DNA of 64,000 nt, taken from NCBI RefSeq assembly GCF_024710845.1, contig NZ_JANJTZ010000037.1, positions 186,001 through 250,000 of the forward strand. The letters run 5' to 3'. The stretch is from Mesorhizobium sp. GTDB lineage: Bacteria; Pseudomonadota; Alphaproteobacteria; Rhizobiales; Rhizobiaceae. The translations under genes and the position numbers were made by a program. Positions 8,822 to 16,411 of the stretch are shown here, one piece after another (positions within the stretch are counted from its first letter, which is position 1; each line of letters opens with the position of its first letter). The notes under the pieces are model-generated. The model worked only from the letters and a program-made list of their open reading frames with translations. It ran no database searches and was not told the DNA's origin.

Positions 8822-9006
8822 ATCCTAGTGAGGCAAGCGTAGAATTTTTCCCTGCCCGGGTCGATGGCGCCGGGTCCTGAGATCCTCGTTCTTCACGCAG
8901 GAAGGTCAGGCGCCAGCTCACCACGCCACAGGGCGGGAAGTCGATGCGCGAGACGCCGCCGACGGTCTCTGAGGTCCGATCAAAGGGATGTGAGCGGGTA
9001 ACGATT

Positions 9007-9022
9007 TCGAACGCATGTTCGC
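9007..9022. promoter_or_regulatory. TetR-type operator, copy 2
   Basis: TCGAAC-GCAT-GTTCGC matches the operator family with one mismatch at the outer edge. It lies 86 bases upstream of copy 3 in the same divergent control region. It is the weakest of the nine copies and might be an auxiliary site. Confidence 0.55.
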
Positions 9023-9081
9023 TTCTTATATGTGTATTTTCAGACACTTGATTGGCATTTGACGAAATTCCGAGAAGGATG

Positions 9082-9110
9082 GTGACAAACTTTCGAACAA
9101 GTGTTAGAGT
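9082..9110 (+). promoter_or_regulatory. Candidate promoter of the Liv-type transporter operon
   Basis: GTGACA (9082-9087, five of six to the -35 consensus) and TAGAGT (9105-9110, four of six) are separated by exactly 17 bases. The operator at 9093-9108 fills the spacer and overlaps the -10, so a bound repressor would block RNA polymerase. The predicted start near 9117 gives a leader of about 105 bases. Confidence 0.5.
9093..9108. promoter_or_regulatory. TetR-type operator, copy 3
   Basis: TCGAAC-AAGT-GTTAGA matches the family consensus and lies between the -35 and -10 of the predicted transporter promoter. The TAG of its right half-site is part of the -10 hexamer. The same arrangement recurs at the copies at 34226 and 39879. 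Confidence 0.75.
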
Positions 9111-9158
9111 TTTTGAAATGCTCCGGACGACAGGCTGCCGAACCGGGGAGCGGGAGGA

Positions 9159-9191
9159 ATGACCGATGTACCCAACAGGCTCACTGGCTGA
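9159..9191 (+). other. Possible ten-residue leader peptide
   Basis: ATG at 9159 follows GGGAGGA at close spacing and opens a frame of ten codons before TGA at 9189-9191. It ends 30 bases before the ATP-binding protein gene. The ribosome site is better than that of the following gene (no clear one seen), so translational coupling or a leader role is possible. It could also be chance. Confidence 0.25.
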
Positions 9192-9221
9192 TTTCGTGCG
9201 CCCCGAGGGCACGCTCTGACC

Positions 9222-10004
9222 ATGCTGCACGTCGACGACATCCAGCTGGCCTTCGGCGGCGTCAAGGCTCTGTCGGGCGTGAGCGTGCATGCCGCCAAGG
9301 GCAAGATCACAGCGGTGATCGGACCGAACGGCGCCGGCAAGACGAGCCTGTTCAACGTCATCTCCGGCTTCTACCGGCCGCAGAGCGGCAAGGTGACGCT
9401 CGACGGAGAGGACATTTCGGGGCTGAAGCCGCATGCACGCGCCTATCGCGGCATGTCGCGCACCTTCCAGAACATCGCCCTGTTCCACGGCATGACCGTG
9501 CTCGACAACATCAAGCTCGGCGCCCACACCAACCTCAAGAGCGGCGTTATCTCCGCCGGCCTGCGCCTGCCGCTGACGCGGCGCGAGGAGGCCCTGCTCG
9601 ACGCCGAAATCCAGCGCGACGTCATCGGCCTGCTCGAGCTCGACCATGTGCAGCATCACCCGGTCGAGGACCTCGCCTACGGTCTGCAGAAGCGCGTCGA
9701 GCTCGCCCGCGCCCTGGTGATGAAGCCGAAGATCCTGCTGCTCGACGAGCCGGTCGCCGGCATGAACCGCGAGGAAAAGCGCGAGATGAGCCGCTTCGTG
9801 CTGGGGGTAAAGAAGGACTGGAACACCACGGTCCTGCTGATCGAGCACGACATGAGCATGGTGATGGGCATCTCGGACCACATCGTCGTCCTGTCCTTCG
9901 GCAAGCCGATCGCATCGGGCGCGCCGGAGGAAGTGCGCGCGAATCCGGACGTCATCAAAGCCTATCTCGGCAGCGTCGACGAACCGGCCAAGACCGCGGC
10001 GTGA
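9222..10004 (+). CDS. livG: Branched-chain amino acid-type ABC transporter, ATP-binding protein (LivG-like)
   Basis: The 260-residue ATPase has Walker A GPNGAGKT at residues 34-41, a Q-loop in SRTFQNIALF, Walker B ILLLDEP followed by VAGMNREE, and the H-loop histidine in LLIEHDMSMV. The length and the MNREE region are typical of LivG rather than LivF. The ABC signature reads LAYGLQKRVELARAL where LivG proteins usually have YGQQ. It is the first gene of a five-gene importer unit (ATPase, two permeases, binding protein, second ATPase). Its position beside acyl-CoA genes and its operators suggest that the cargo is a carboxylic acid of the catabolic region, not an amino acid; this is inference. 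Confidence 0.9.
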   Translation: MLHVDDIQLAFGGVKALSGVSVHAAKGKITAVIGPNGAGKTSLFNVISGFYRPQSGKVTLDGEDISGLKPHARAYRGMSRTFQNIALFHGMTVLDNIKLGAHTNLKSGVISAGLRLPLTRREEALLDAEIQRDVIGLLELDHVQHHPVEDLAYGLQKRVELARALVMKPKILLLDEPVAGMNREEKREMSRFVLGVKKDWNTTVLLIEHDMSMVMGISDHIVVLSFGKPIASGAPEEVRANPDVIKAYLGSVDEPAKTAA

Positions 10005-10012
10005 GGTAGATC

Positions 10013-10894
10013 ATGAGCCCGCTGCAGCAGTTCATCGAATACTCCATCGTCGGCATCGCCGCCGGCGGCATCTACGCGCTCATCGCGCTCGGCATCGTGC
10101 TGATCTTCAAATCCTCGCGGACGTTCAATTTCGCCATGGGCGAGATGATGATGCTGTCCGCCTACTTCTTCTACGCCGCGGCTGTCACCTTCGCGCTCGG
10201 ACCGTTCCTCGGCATGATCGTGGCGCTGGTCTGCTCCATCGCGGTGGCACTGGTCATCGAACGCGTGGCGATCCGGCCGATGCTCGGCCGTCCGTTCATC
10301 GCAGTCGTCATGGTCACCTTCGGCATCGGTTCGATCATCCGCGGCATCGTCGGCATGATCTGGGGGCCGAACGACTTGCAGATTCCGGCGATCCTGTCGC
10401 GCTCGCCGATCATGCTGGGCGATATCTTCGTGCCCGGCAAGACGGCCCGCGCCTTTGCCATCGCCGTCGTCATCGTCGTCGGGCTCATCGCCTATCTGCG
10501 CTACTCGCGCGCCGGCGTGGCGCTGCGCGCGGCCGCCGCCGACGCGGTGACCGCCTATTCGATGGGCATCGACGTGCGCCGTATCATCTCCTTCACCTGG
10601 GTTCTGGCCGCGATCACAGGCTGCATCAGCGGCGTGCTGATGGCCAACGTCAACACGCTCACCCCGCATCTCGGCCTGGTGGCGCTCAACGTTCTCGCCG
10701 TGGTCATCCTCGGCGGCATGAACTCGATCGGCGGCGTGCTCATCGCCGGCTTCATCATCGGCTGGCTCGAGGCGATCACCGGCCTCTTCCTTCCCACCGA
10801 GTTCCGCGAGATCACGCCCTACATCCTGGCGCTGATCGTCCTGCTCGTGCGTCCCACCGGCCTGTTCGGCACCAAGGAAATCGAGAGGATCTGA
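10013..10894 (+). CDS. livH: Branched-chain amino acid-type ABC transporter permease (LivH-like)
   Basis: This is a 293-residue hydrophobic permease with about eight predicted membrane segments. It starts with the LivH pattern YSIVGIAAGGIYALIALGIV and contains the conserved ALRAAAADAVTAYSMGIDV cytoplasmic loop and the late GGMNSIGGVLIAGFIIGWLE segment. It follows the ATPase after 8 bases with GAGGT as ribosome site, and its TGA overlaps the ATG of the next permease. It forms the membrane channel with the LivM-like subunit. Confidence 0.92.
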   Translation: MSPLQQFIEYSIVGIAAGGIYALIALGIVLIFKSSRTFNFAMGEMMMLSAYFFYAAAVTFALGPFLGMIVALVCSIAVALVIERVAIRPMLGRPFIAVVMVTFGIGSIIRGIVGMIWGPNDLQIPAILSRSPIMLGDIFVPGKTARAFAIAVVIVVGLIAYLRYSRAGVALRAAAADAVTAYSMGIDVRRIISFTWVLAAITGCISGVLMANVNTLTPHLGLVALNVLAVVILGGMNSIGGVLIAGFIIGWLEAITGLFLPTEFREITPYILALIVLLVRPTGLFGTKEIERI

Positions 10895-11931
10895 TGGCAA
10901 TGACGGTGGACACCACGCGCGCCTCGACACCTGCCAGCCCGATTTCCGGGTCGATGGTCTGGAACGGTCTGCTGATCGTGGCGCTGCTCCTGCTGCCGCT
11001 CGTCGCGCCACGCTACTGGATCTATTTCGCGGGCCTGCTGGGCATCAACGTCATCGCCACCCAGGGCCTCAACATCATGATGGGCTATACGGGCTTGCTC
11101 TCGCTTGGCCACGCGGCGTTCGTCGGCGTCGGCGCCTACACGGTGGCGCTCGCGCAGACCTATCTCGGCCTTCCGTTCTGGGTCACGATACCGCTCGCCG
11201 GCGTCTCGGCCGCGGTCATCGGCGCGGCGTTCGGCCTGCCGTCGCTGCGCATCCGCGGCCTCTACCTGGTCATCGCAACGCTTGCCGCGCAGTTCATACT
11301 GACCTTCGTCTTCGTCCACTGGCAATCGGTGACCAATGGCGACGTCGGCCTGCCGGTGCGCCCAGCGACGGTGTTCGGCTACGCGCTGAACAACGAGACG
11401 CGGATCTACTACCTCATCCTCGCGGTCGTGGTGTTTCTGATGATCTTCGCCCGCAACGTCATCAAGTCGCGCGTCGGCCGCGCCTTCATCGCGATCCGCG
11501 AGCGCGACTTGACGGCTCAGGTGCTCGGCGTCGAGATCGTCACCTACAAGCTCGTCGCCTTCGCGCTCGGCTCGTTCTATGCCGGCGTCGCCGGTGGCCT
11601 GCTCGCCTATTTCAACCAGTTCGTGAACCCGGAACAGTTCGGGCTCCTGCTCTCGGTCTTCTTCCTTTCGGCGGTGATTGTCGGCGGCATGGGCTCGATC
11701 CTCGGTGCGATCCTCGGCGCCGCCTTCATGACACTGCTGCCGGAAGTCCTGCGCGAGAGCTCGCTGCTTTTCGGCGAGGTCTTTCAGATCGACCTCGGCA
11801 CGGTGCTCACGCCGCTGCGCGAGACGATCTTCGGCCTTCTCATGGTCAGCTTCCTGATCCTCGAGCCGCGCGGCCTCGCGCAGCTGTGGAAACGGGCGAA
11901 GCACAAGTTTTCATCCGGGCGGTCCGGATGA
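10894..11931 (+). CDS. livM: Branched-chain amino acid-type ABC transporter permease (LivM-like)
   Basis: The 345-residue permease has the LivM hallmarks TQGLNIMMGYTGLLSLGHAAF and GRAFIAIRERDLTAQVLGV and a glycine-rich GGMGSILGAILGAAF segment near the end. Its start codon overlaps the stop of the LivH-like gene by one base, so the two are translationally coupled. A 72-base gap with two hairpins separates it from the binding-protein gene. Confidence 0.92.
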   Translation: MAMTVDTTRASTPASPISGSMVWNGLLIVALLLLPLVAPRYWIYFAGLLGINVIATQGLNIMMGYTGLLSLGHAAFVGVGAYTVALAQTYLGLPFWVTIPLAGVSAAVIGAAFGLPSLRIRGLYLVIATLAAQFILTFVFVHWQSVTNGDVGLPVRPATVFGYALNNETRIYYLILAVVVFLMIFARNVIKSRVGRAFIAIRERDLTAQVLGVEIVTYKLVAFALGSFYAGVAGGLLAYFNQFVNPEQFGLLLSVFFLSAVIVGGMGSILGAILGAAFMTLLPEVLRESSLLFGEVFQIDLGTVLTPLRETIFGLLMVSFLILEPRGLAQLWKRAKHKFSSGRSG

Positions 11932-11938
11932 GGAGACT

Positions 11939-11957
11939 CGCCGGTCCGTGACCGGCG
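11939..11957 (+). other. Intergenic hairpin ahead of the binding-protein gene
   Basis: CGCCGGTC-CGT-GACCGGCG is a perfect eight-base stem with a three-base loop. A second stem GCGATC-GCTTC-GATCGC lies at 11970-11986. No U-run follows either, so they are not simple terminators. They could protect the 5' end of a processed binding-protein message, a known way for ABC operons to raise binding-protein levels over the membrane parts. Confidence 0.5.
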
Positions 11958-12003
11958 CGGGACGAAACCGCGATCGCTTCGATCGCAGAACGTGGAGGAG
12001 ACT

Positions 12004-13212
12004 ATGTTCAGCAGACGCAAATTCCTGAAAGCGGCGGGCGCGACGGCGGCGGTCGGGGCTGTCAGTTCGTTCGGCATCCTGCGCGCGCAGGCCGCCGACG
12101 ACCTCAACTGGAGCATCCATTGCGACCTCACCGGCCCGGCAGCCGAAGGCGGCAAGTTCCAGGGCGAAGGCTTCACCGAATACGCAAAATGGATCAACGC
12201 CAGCGGTGGCATCCGTGGCCGGAAGATCAACCTGACCATCAACGACTCGACCTTCAAGGTCGACGTTGCCGTCGCCAACGTGAAGAAGGCGCTCGCCGCG
12301 GGCCGCGTCGACTACCTGTTCGGTGAATCGACCGGCATGATCCAGGCGATCTCGCCCGAGAACAACTCGACCAACAAGATCCTGATGACGTCGGGCTCGT
12401 TCGCGTCCGAACTCGCCGACGAGAAGGCCTATCCGTACCACTTCGTTCCGGGCGCGACCTACGGCGCCCAGCTCAAGATGCTGGTCGACTACATCAAGAC
12501 CTCGAAGGGCTCCAACCCGGCGAAGCTGGTGATCGTCCACTCCTCCACCGGCATGGGACGCGACGGTATCGAGAACGCCGTCGCCTATGCCAAGGAAAGC
12601 GGCATCGAGGTGGCGCTGGTGCAGCAGACGAAGTTCGTCGAGACCGACGTTTCGGCATTTGCCTTGGCGATCCGTCAGGCGCAGCCGACCCACGTCATCC
12701 ACCACGGCTACTCCTTCGCCGTCTGGCCGGAGATCGTTCGCCTGGTGCGCGACTACGGCATGACTGACACCGTCTTCCTCGGCACGATCTGGCAGAGCGA
12801 GCGTGAGAAGGTCGTGGCGATGCCCGACGTGGCCGAAGGCCTGATCGGCATCAAGGTGTGGAACGACGACACCAACAAGCCGGCCGGCAAGATGATGGAG
12901 ACGATCGGCGGCATCCTGAAGGCCAAGGATCCGAACTGGAAAGGCTATGTCCGCCTCGGCTTCCTCGACGCATGGATCAGCGCGATGATGGCGACGAAGG
13001 CGTTCGAGATCGTCATCGACGCCGGTCAGGAAGTGAACGGCGACAACCTCGCCGCCGCACTGCGCACTGTGAAGGACTGGGATACCGGCGGCCTTATCGA
13101 CGTTCCGGTCTCGATCCAGAACCAGCAGATCGGCCTCGGCCGCATCATCCGCTATTCGGCGGCCAACAACTGGGACATGGAATACCTGACCGACTGGATG
13201 AAGGTGAACTGA
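12004..13212 (+). CDS. ABC transporter substrate-binding protein, LivK/type-1 periplasmic family, Tat-type signal
   Basis: This 402-residue protein starts with the twin-arginine-like signal SRRKFLKAAGATAA and a cleavage region RAQAADD. It then shows the Leu/Ile/Val-binding fold: GPAAEGGKFQGEGF, WINASGGIRGRKINL and a type-1 binding core. The ATG at 12004 has GGAGGAGA five bases upstream; an in-frame GTG at 11992 would place the ribosome site inside the gene. The Tat motif is frequent in LivK-like proteins that bind aromatic or other carboxylates, and it distinguishes this one from ordinary amino acid binders. It delivers substrate to the LivHM-like channel. Confidence 0.9.
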   Translation: MFSRRKFLKAAGATAAVGAVSSFGILRAQAADDLNWSIHCDLTGPAAEGGKFQGEGFTEYAKWINASGGIRGRKINLTINDSTFKVDVAVANVKKALAAGRVDYLFGESTGMIQAISPENNSTNKILMTSGSFASELADEKAYPYHFVPGATYGAQLKMLVDYIKTSKGSNPAKLVIVHSSTGMGRDGIENAVAYAKESGIEVALVQQTKFVETDVSAFALAIRQAQPTHVIHHGYSFAVWPEIVRLVRDYGMTDTVFLGTIWQSEREKVVAMPDVAEGLIGIKVWNDDTNKPAGKMMETIGGILKAKDPNWKGYVRLGFLDAWISAMMATKAFEIVIDAGQEVNGDNLAAALRTVKDWDTGGLIDVPVSIQNQQIGLGRIIRYSAANNWDMEYLTDWMKVN

Positions 13213-13216
13213 CGTC

Positions 13217-13969
13217 ATGGCGGCCGTTCTCGAAGTCAAGGATCTGGAAGTCGTCTATCAGGGCGTGATCCAGGCTCTCACGAGCCTCAGCCTCACCGTG
13301 CCCGAAGGGGCGATCGTCACGCTGCTCGGCGCCAACGGCGCCGGCAAGACGACGACGCTCAAGGCGATTTCCGGCTTCCTGCCGCTCGAGGACGGCCGCG
13401 TTACCCGCGGGTCGATCACCATCGGCGGTCAGGACCTGCTCAAGCTCGCGCCGCACCAGATCGTGCGGCGCGGCATCTTCCAGGTGCGCGAAGGCCGTCA
13501 CGTCTTCTCGGAGATGACAGTCGAGGAAAACCTCATCGCAGCCACCTTCGCCCAGCGTGCCGCGCGGTCGCGCAAGGAGGCCTTCGACGAGGTCTACAAT
13601 TACTTCCCGATCCTGTCGCAGCGCCGCCACCAGGCGGCCGGCTACCTTTCCGGCGGCGAGCAGCAGATGCTCGCGATCGGGCGCGCGCTCGTGGCCGATC
13701 CCGAGATGATCCTGCTCGACGAGCCCTCGCTCGGCCTCGCGCCGCTGATCGTCAAGGAGATCTTCGAGATCATCGCGCGCATCAATCGCGAGAAGCGCGT
13801 CTCCATGTTGCTCGTCGAACAGAACGCAGTGATCGCGCTGAAATACGCCTCCTACGGCTATGTCATCGAAAGCGGCCGCACCGTGCTCGAGGGCACGACC
13901 GAGAAGCTCTCTGCGGACCAGGACATCCAGAAGTTTTATCTGGGGGTCGAGGCGCACGAAGCGGCCTGA
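13217..13969 (+). CDS. livF: Branched-chain amino acid-type ABC transporter, ATP-binding protein (LivF-like)
   Basis: The 250-residue ATPase carries Walker A GANGAGKTT, the LivF-type FQVREGRHVFSEMTVEENL, signature YLSGGEQQMLAIGRALV and Walker B MILLDEPSLGLAP. It starts four bases after the binding-protein stop and ends the importer operon, which is closed by a strong terminator at 13998-14026. Compared with livG in this unit the signature motif is canonical. Confidence 0.92.
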   Translation: MAAVLEVKDLEVVYQGVIQALTSLSLTVPEGAIVTLLGANGAGKTTTLKAISGFLPLEDGRVTRGSITIGGQDLLKLAPHQIVRRGIFQVREGRHVFSEMTVEENLIAATFAQRAARSRKEAFDEVYNYFPILSQRRHQAAGYLSGGEQQMLAIGRALVADPEMILLDEPSLGLAPLIVKEIFEIIARINREKRVSMLLVEQNAVIALKYASYGYVIESGRTVLEGTTEKLSADQDIQKFYLGVEAHEAA

Positions 13970-13997
13970 TCCCGACCGACAGCGCCTCCCAAGCGCA

Positions 13998-14026
13998 AGG
14001 GCGAGCAGCAATGCTCGCCCTGTTTT
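13998..14026 (+). terminator. Rho-independent terminator of the Liv-type operon
   Basis: AGGGCGAGCA, loop GCAA, TGCTCGCCCT form a perfect ten-base stem followed by GTTTT. It lies 28 bases after the LivF-like stop and between convergent genes, so it may also stop transcription arriving from the other side. Confidence 0.85.
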
Positions 14027-14059
14027 CATGCCTGCGGTTGGTCGCGTGTCAGGCCACGC

Positions 14060-14794
14060 TCAATAGATCGAAATCCCCATCGACCTCCCGCCGTCGAGGG
14101 TCAGGATCTGGCCGGTGACGTTCCTCGTCCTCGGGCTGGCGAAGAAGGCGATACCGTTGGCGATGTCCTCGGGCTGGCCGACCTCCCTGGTCGGCTGCTT
14201 GGCGATCAGTTCGGCCTGCCGCTCCGGCGTCAGCGAGCGGAACATGTCCGTCTCGATCAGCCCCGGCGCAATGGCGTTGACGAAGATGCCCTTCTCGGCA
14301 AGGTCGATCGCCATGCCGCGCGTCAGGCCGACGGCGCCGGCCTTTGATGTGACATAGGGCGAGTGCGCGTAGCCGGCGAGATAGGCGCGGGAGGCGACGT
14401 TGATGATGCGGGCACCGCGCTTCATCACCTTCACCGCCTCCTGCGCCATGACGAAGGTGCCGACGACGTTGACATCGTACATCTTGCGGAAGTCGTCCTC
14501 GGTGACGGCGTCGAACTTGCCGTCCCAGAACACTGCCGCGTTGTTGACCAGCACGTCGAGGCGGGGCAGCGAGGCGATCAGCTTCGCGACCGCCGGCCGG
14601 TCGGTGATCGACAGCGCATGATGTTCGACGGAATTGCTCGCGGCCTTGAGCGCGGCGGCGTTCGTCGCCAGCGGTTCGTCGGCGAGGTCGACCATGACGA
14701 CATGGAACCCATCCTCAAGCAGGCGCTTCGTCGTCGCAAGACCGATGCCGCGACCAGCGCCGGTGACGAGTGCGACTTCCTTCTCTGTTGCCAT
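14060..14794 (-). CDS. Short-chain dehydrogenase/reductase (FabG-like)
   Basis: The 244-residue SDR has the cofactor motif VTGAGRGIGLA, the NNAA motif (VLVNNAAVF), the catalytic serine region NVASRAY and the active-site pair in YVTSK. It ends in TGQILTLDGGRSMG. Aspartate in VMVDLAD at the end of the second strand suggests NAD preference. It closes the unit made of enoyl-CoA hydratase, acyl-CoA ligase and three SDR genes (18749 to 14060), with 10 bases to the SDR upstream. It probably oxidises a hydroxyacyl-CoA or a secondary alcohol; the substrate is unknown. Confidence 0.85.
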   Translation of the reverse strand: MATEKEVALVTGAGRGIGLATTKRLLEDGFHVVMVDLADEPLATNAAALKAASNSVEHHALSITDRPAVAKLIASLPRLDVLVNNAAVFWDGKFDAVTEDDFRKMYDVNVVGTFVMAQEAVKVMKRGARIINVASRAYLAGYAHSPYVTSKAGAVGLTRGMAIDLAEKGIFVNAIAPGLIETDMFRSLTPERQAELIAKQPTREVGQPEDIANGIAFFASPRTRNVTGQILTLDGGRSMGISIY

Positions 14795-14804
14795 CTCGAT
14801 CTCC

Positions 14805-15590
14805 TCAGGCCGCGTCGACGGGCAGGACGAAGGTTTCGGTCAATCCGCCGTCCACCATCAGCACGTGGCCGTTCATGTAACTCGAGGCCTTGGAGACCAT
14901 GAAGGCGACGACGCCGCCGGCCTCCTCCGGGTCGCCCCAGCGGCCGAGCGGAATGCGGCTCGACACGCCCTTCTCGTAGCCCGGGCGGGCAAGGATTGTG
15001 GTGTTGATCTCGGTGAGAAAGTAGCCCGGCGCCATCATGTTGACGGTCACACCCTTGGGACCGAGTTCGGCCGCGAAGGCGCGGGTCATGCCGGCGAGCC
15101 CGTGCTTCGAGGACACATAGGCCGTGACATTCTCGCGGCCGACGACCGCGAGCGCGGAGCCGACATTGACGATGCGGCCGTAGCCGCGCGGCACCATGCG
15201 GCGCGCGGCCTCGCGGCAGAGCAGGTAAGGCGCGCGCATGTTGGTGCCCATCACCCTGTCCCAGGTCGCGGTGGTGGCCTGCGCGAACGGTTCCCAGGCA
15301 TTGATGCCAGCATTGTTGACGAGGATGTCCAGACGGCCTTCCGCATCCGCAATCTCGTTGATGGCGGCTACGCAGGCCGCGCCGTCCGCGAGATCGAACG
15401 CCTTGACCGCGACGTCGTGGCCTTCGGCCCTGAGCGTCGCTGCGGATTCGTCGAGCTGTTCCTGGCCGCGCGCTGTCATCCAGACCTTCGCGCCGGATTC
15501 TGCGACCGCCCGCGCCATCTCGAAACCCAGGCCGCGTGAGGCGCCGGTGACAATGGCAACCTGCCCCTCGAGAGAGAAACGCTTTGTCAT
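14805..15590 (-). CDS. Short-chain dehydrogenase/reductase
   Basis: This is a 261-residue SDR with VTGASRGLGFEMA, NNAGINAWEPF, the serine in NVGSALAV and YVSSK as the catalytic Tyr/Lys pair. A PGYFLTEIN segment after the core and a GRWGDPEEAGG tail are shared with the SDR just upstream (15598-16383), which suggests that the two arose by duplication. Arginine in MTARGQ at the cofactor-selecting position hints at NADP. It is the fourth gene of the 18749-14060 unit. Confidence 0.85.
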   Translation of the reverse strand: MTKRFSLEGQVAIVTGASRGLGFEMARAVAESGAKVWMTARGQEQLDESAATLRAEGHDVAVKAFDLADGAACVAAINEIADAEGRLDILVNNAGINAWEPFAQATTATWDRVMGTNMRAPYLLCREAARRMVPRGYGRIVNVGSALAVVGRENVTAYVSSKHGLAGMTRAFAAELGPKGVTVNMMAPGYFLTEINTTILARPGYEKGVSSRIPLGRWGDPEEAGGVVAFMVSKASSYMNGHVLMVDGGLTETFVLPVDAA

Positions 15591-15597
15591 CTTCGCC

Positions 15598-16383
15598 TCA
15601 CGCCGCGAGCTGGAATTTGAAGGAGGACGACAGACCGCCGTCGACCATGATCACCTGCCCGGTGACATAACTGGATGCAGCCGAGGAGAGATAGATGATC
15701 GTTCCGACCATCTCTTTGGGATCGCCCCAGCGCTCCATCGGGGTGACGCCGTTGATGGCCTCCATGTAGCCAGGGCGGGACTGGAGGCTCTGATTGATCT
15801 CGGTCAGGAAATAGCCCGGACAGACGCAGTTGACGTTGATGTTCTCCTTGCCGAGTTCGGCGGCGAGAGAACGCGTCAGGCCGATGATCGCCGACTTCGA
15901 GCCGCAATAGGCGTGCAGCTTGGCGCGGCCCAGCGGTCCGAGCACCGAGCCGGTGTTGACGATGCGTCCGCCCTCGCCCCCCGCCCGCATGAGCGCGGCG
16001 CATTCCTGCGACATCACGAAGGTGGCGCGGACATTGGTGTCCATGATCTTCTGGAAGTCGTCCTCGTCGCTGTCGAGGAGCGGCTGCCAGTTGATGACGC
16101 CGGCATTGTTGACGCAGATGTCGAGCCGGCCGAGTTCCGCGCCGGCCTTACGCACGCCCTCGCGGATCGCCGCCTCGTCGGCGAGGTCGAGCGACAGCAC
16201 GGTCGCCGTGCCGCCCTCGCTTTCGATCTCCGCCTTGACCGCGTCAAGCTTTGCCCGATCGCGGGCAACGAGGATCACATGCGCCCCGGCTCCGGCGAGG
16301 CCCTTGGCAATGGGCTTGCCGAGGCCGCGCGACGCGCCGGTTACCAGGGCGACCTTGCCCTTCAGCGAAAACAGATCGAGCAT
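15598..16383 (-). CDS. Short-chain dehydrogenase/reductase
   Basis: The 261-residue SDR starts at ATG 16383, which has GGGAGGATAT upstream; a longer frame exists but would overlap the ligase gene. Motifs are VTGASRGLGKPIA, NNAGVINWQPLL, NTGSVLGP and catalytic YCGSK. VARDRAK points to NADP use. It is a close relative of the next gene (shared PGYFLTEIN and MERWGDP/GRWGDP). It follows the AMP-forming ligase by 28 bases in the same unit. Confidence 0.85.
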   Translation of the reverse strand: MLDLFSLKGKVALVTGASRGLGKPIAKGLAGAGAHVILVARDRAKLDAVKAEIESEGGTATVLSLDLADEAAIREGVRKAGAELGRLDICVNNAGVINWQPLLDSDEDDFQKIMDTNVRATFVMSQECAALMRAGGEGGRIVNTGSVLGPLGRAKLHAYCGSKSAIIGLTRSLAAELGKENINVNCVCPGYFLTEINQSLQSRPGYMEAINGVTPMERWGDPKEMVGTIIYLSSAASSYVTGQVIMVDGGLSSSFKFQLAA

Positions 16384-16411
16384 CGATATCCTCCCGTATC
16401 GGCGGCGCGGC

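Larger units (their letters stand above)
8714..9221. other. Divergent control region between the CoA-lyase unit and the Liv transporter
   Basis: About 508 bases without a convincing gene separate two divergent units. It holds three copies of the TCKAAC-N4-GTTMGA inverted repeat (8806, 9007, 9093). A strong-looking plus-strand promoter TTGACC-N16-TATAAT (8779-8806) abuts the first copy, a second promoter GTGACA-N17-TAGAGT surrounds the third, and a ten-codon frame starts at 9159. The part between 8830 and 9000 can be translated on the minus strand into a short peptide, but no family is recognised in it. Confidence 0.7.

Noticed and set aside
8817-9881. Minus-strand open frame of 354 codons across the livG-like gene
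   Set aside because: It is histidine/glutamine-rich antisense of a clear ATPase gene and would bury two operator copies and a promoter. The part between 8830 and 9000 gives a slightly more protein-like peptide but no family or ribosome site.
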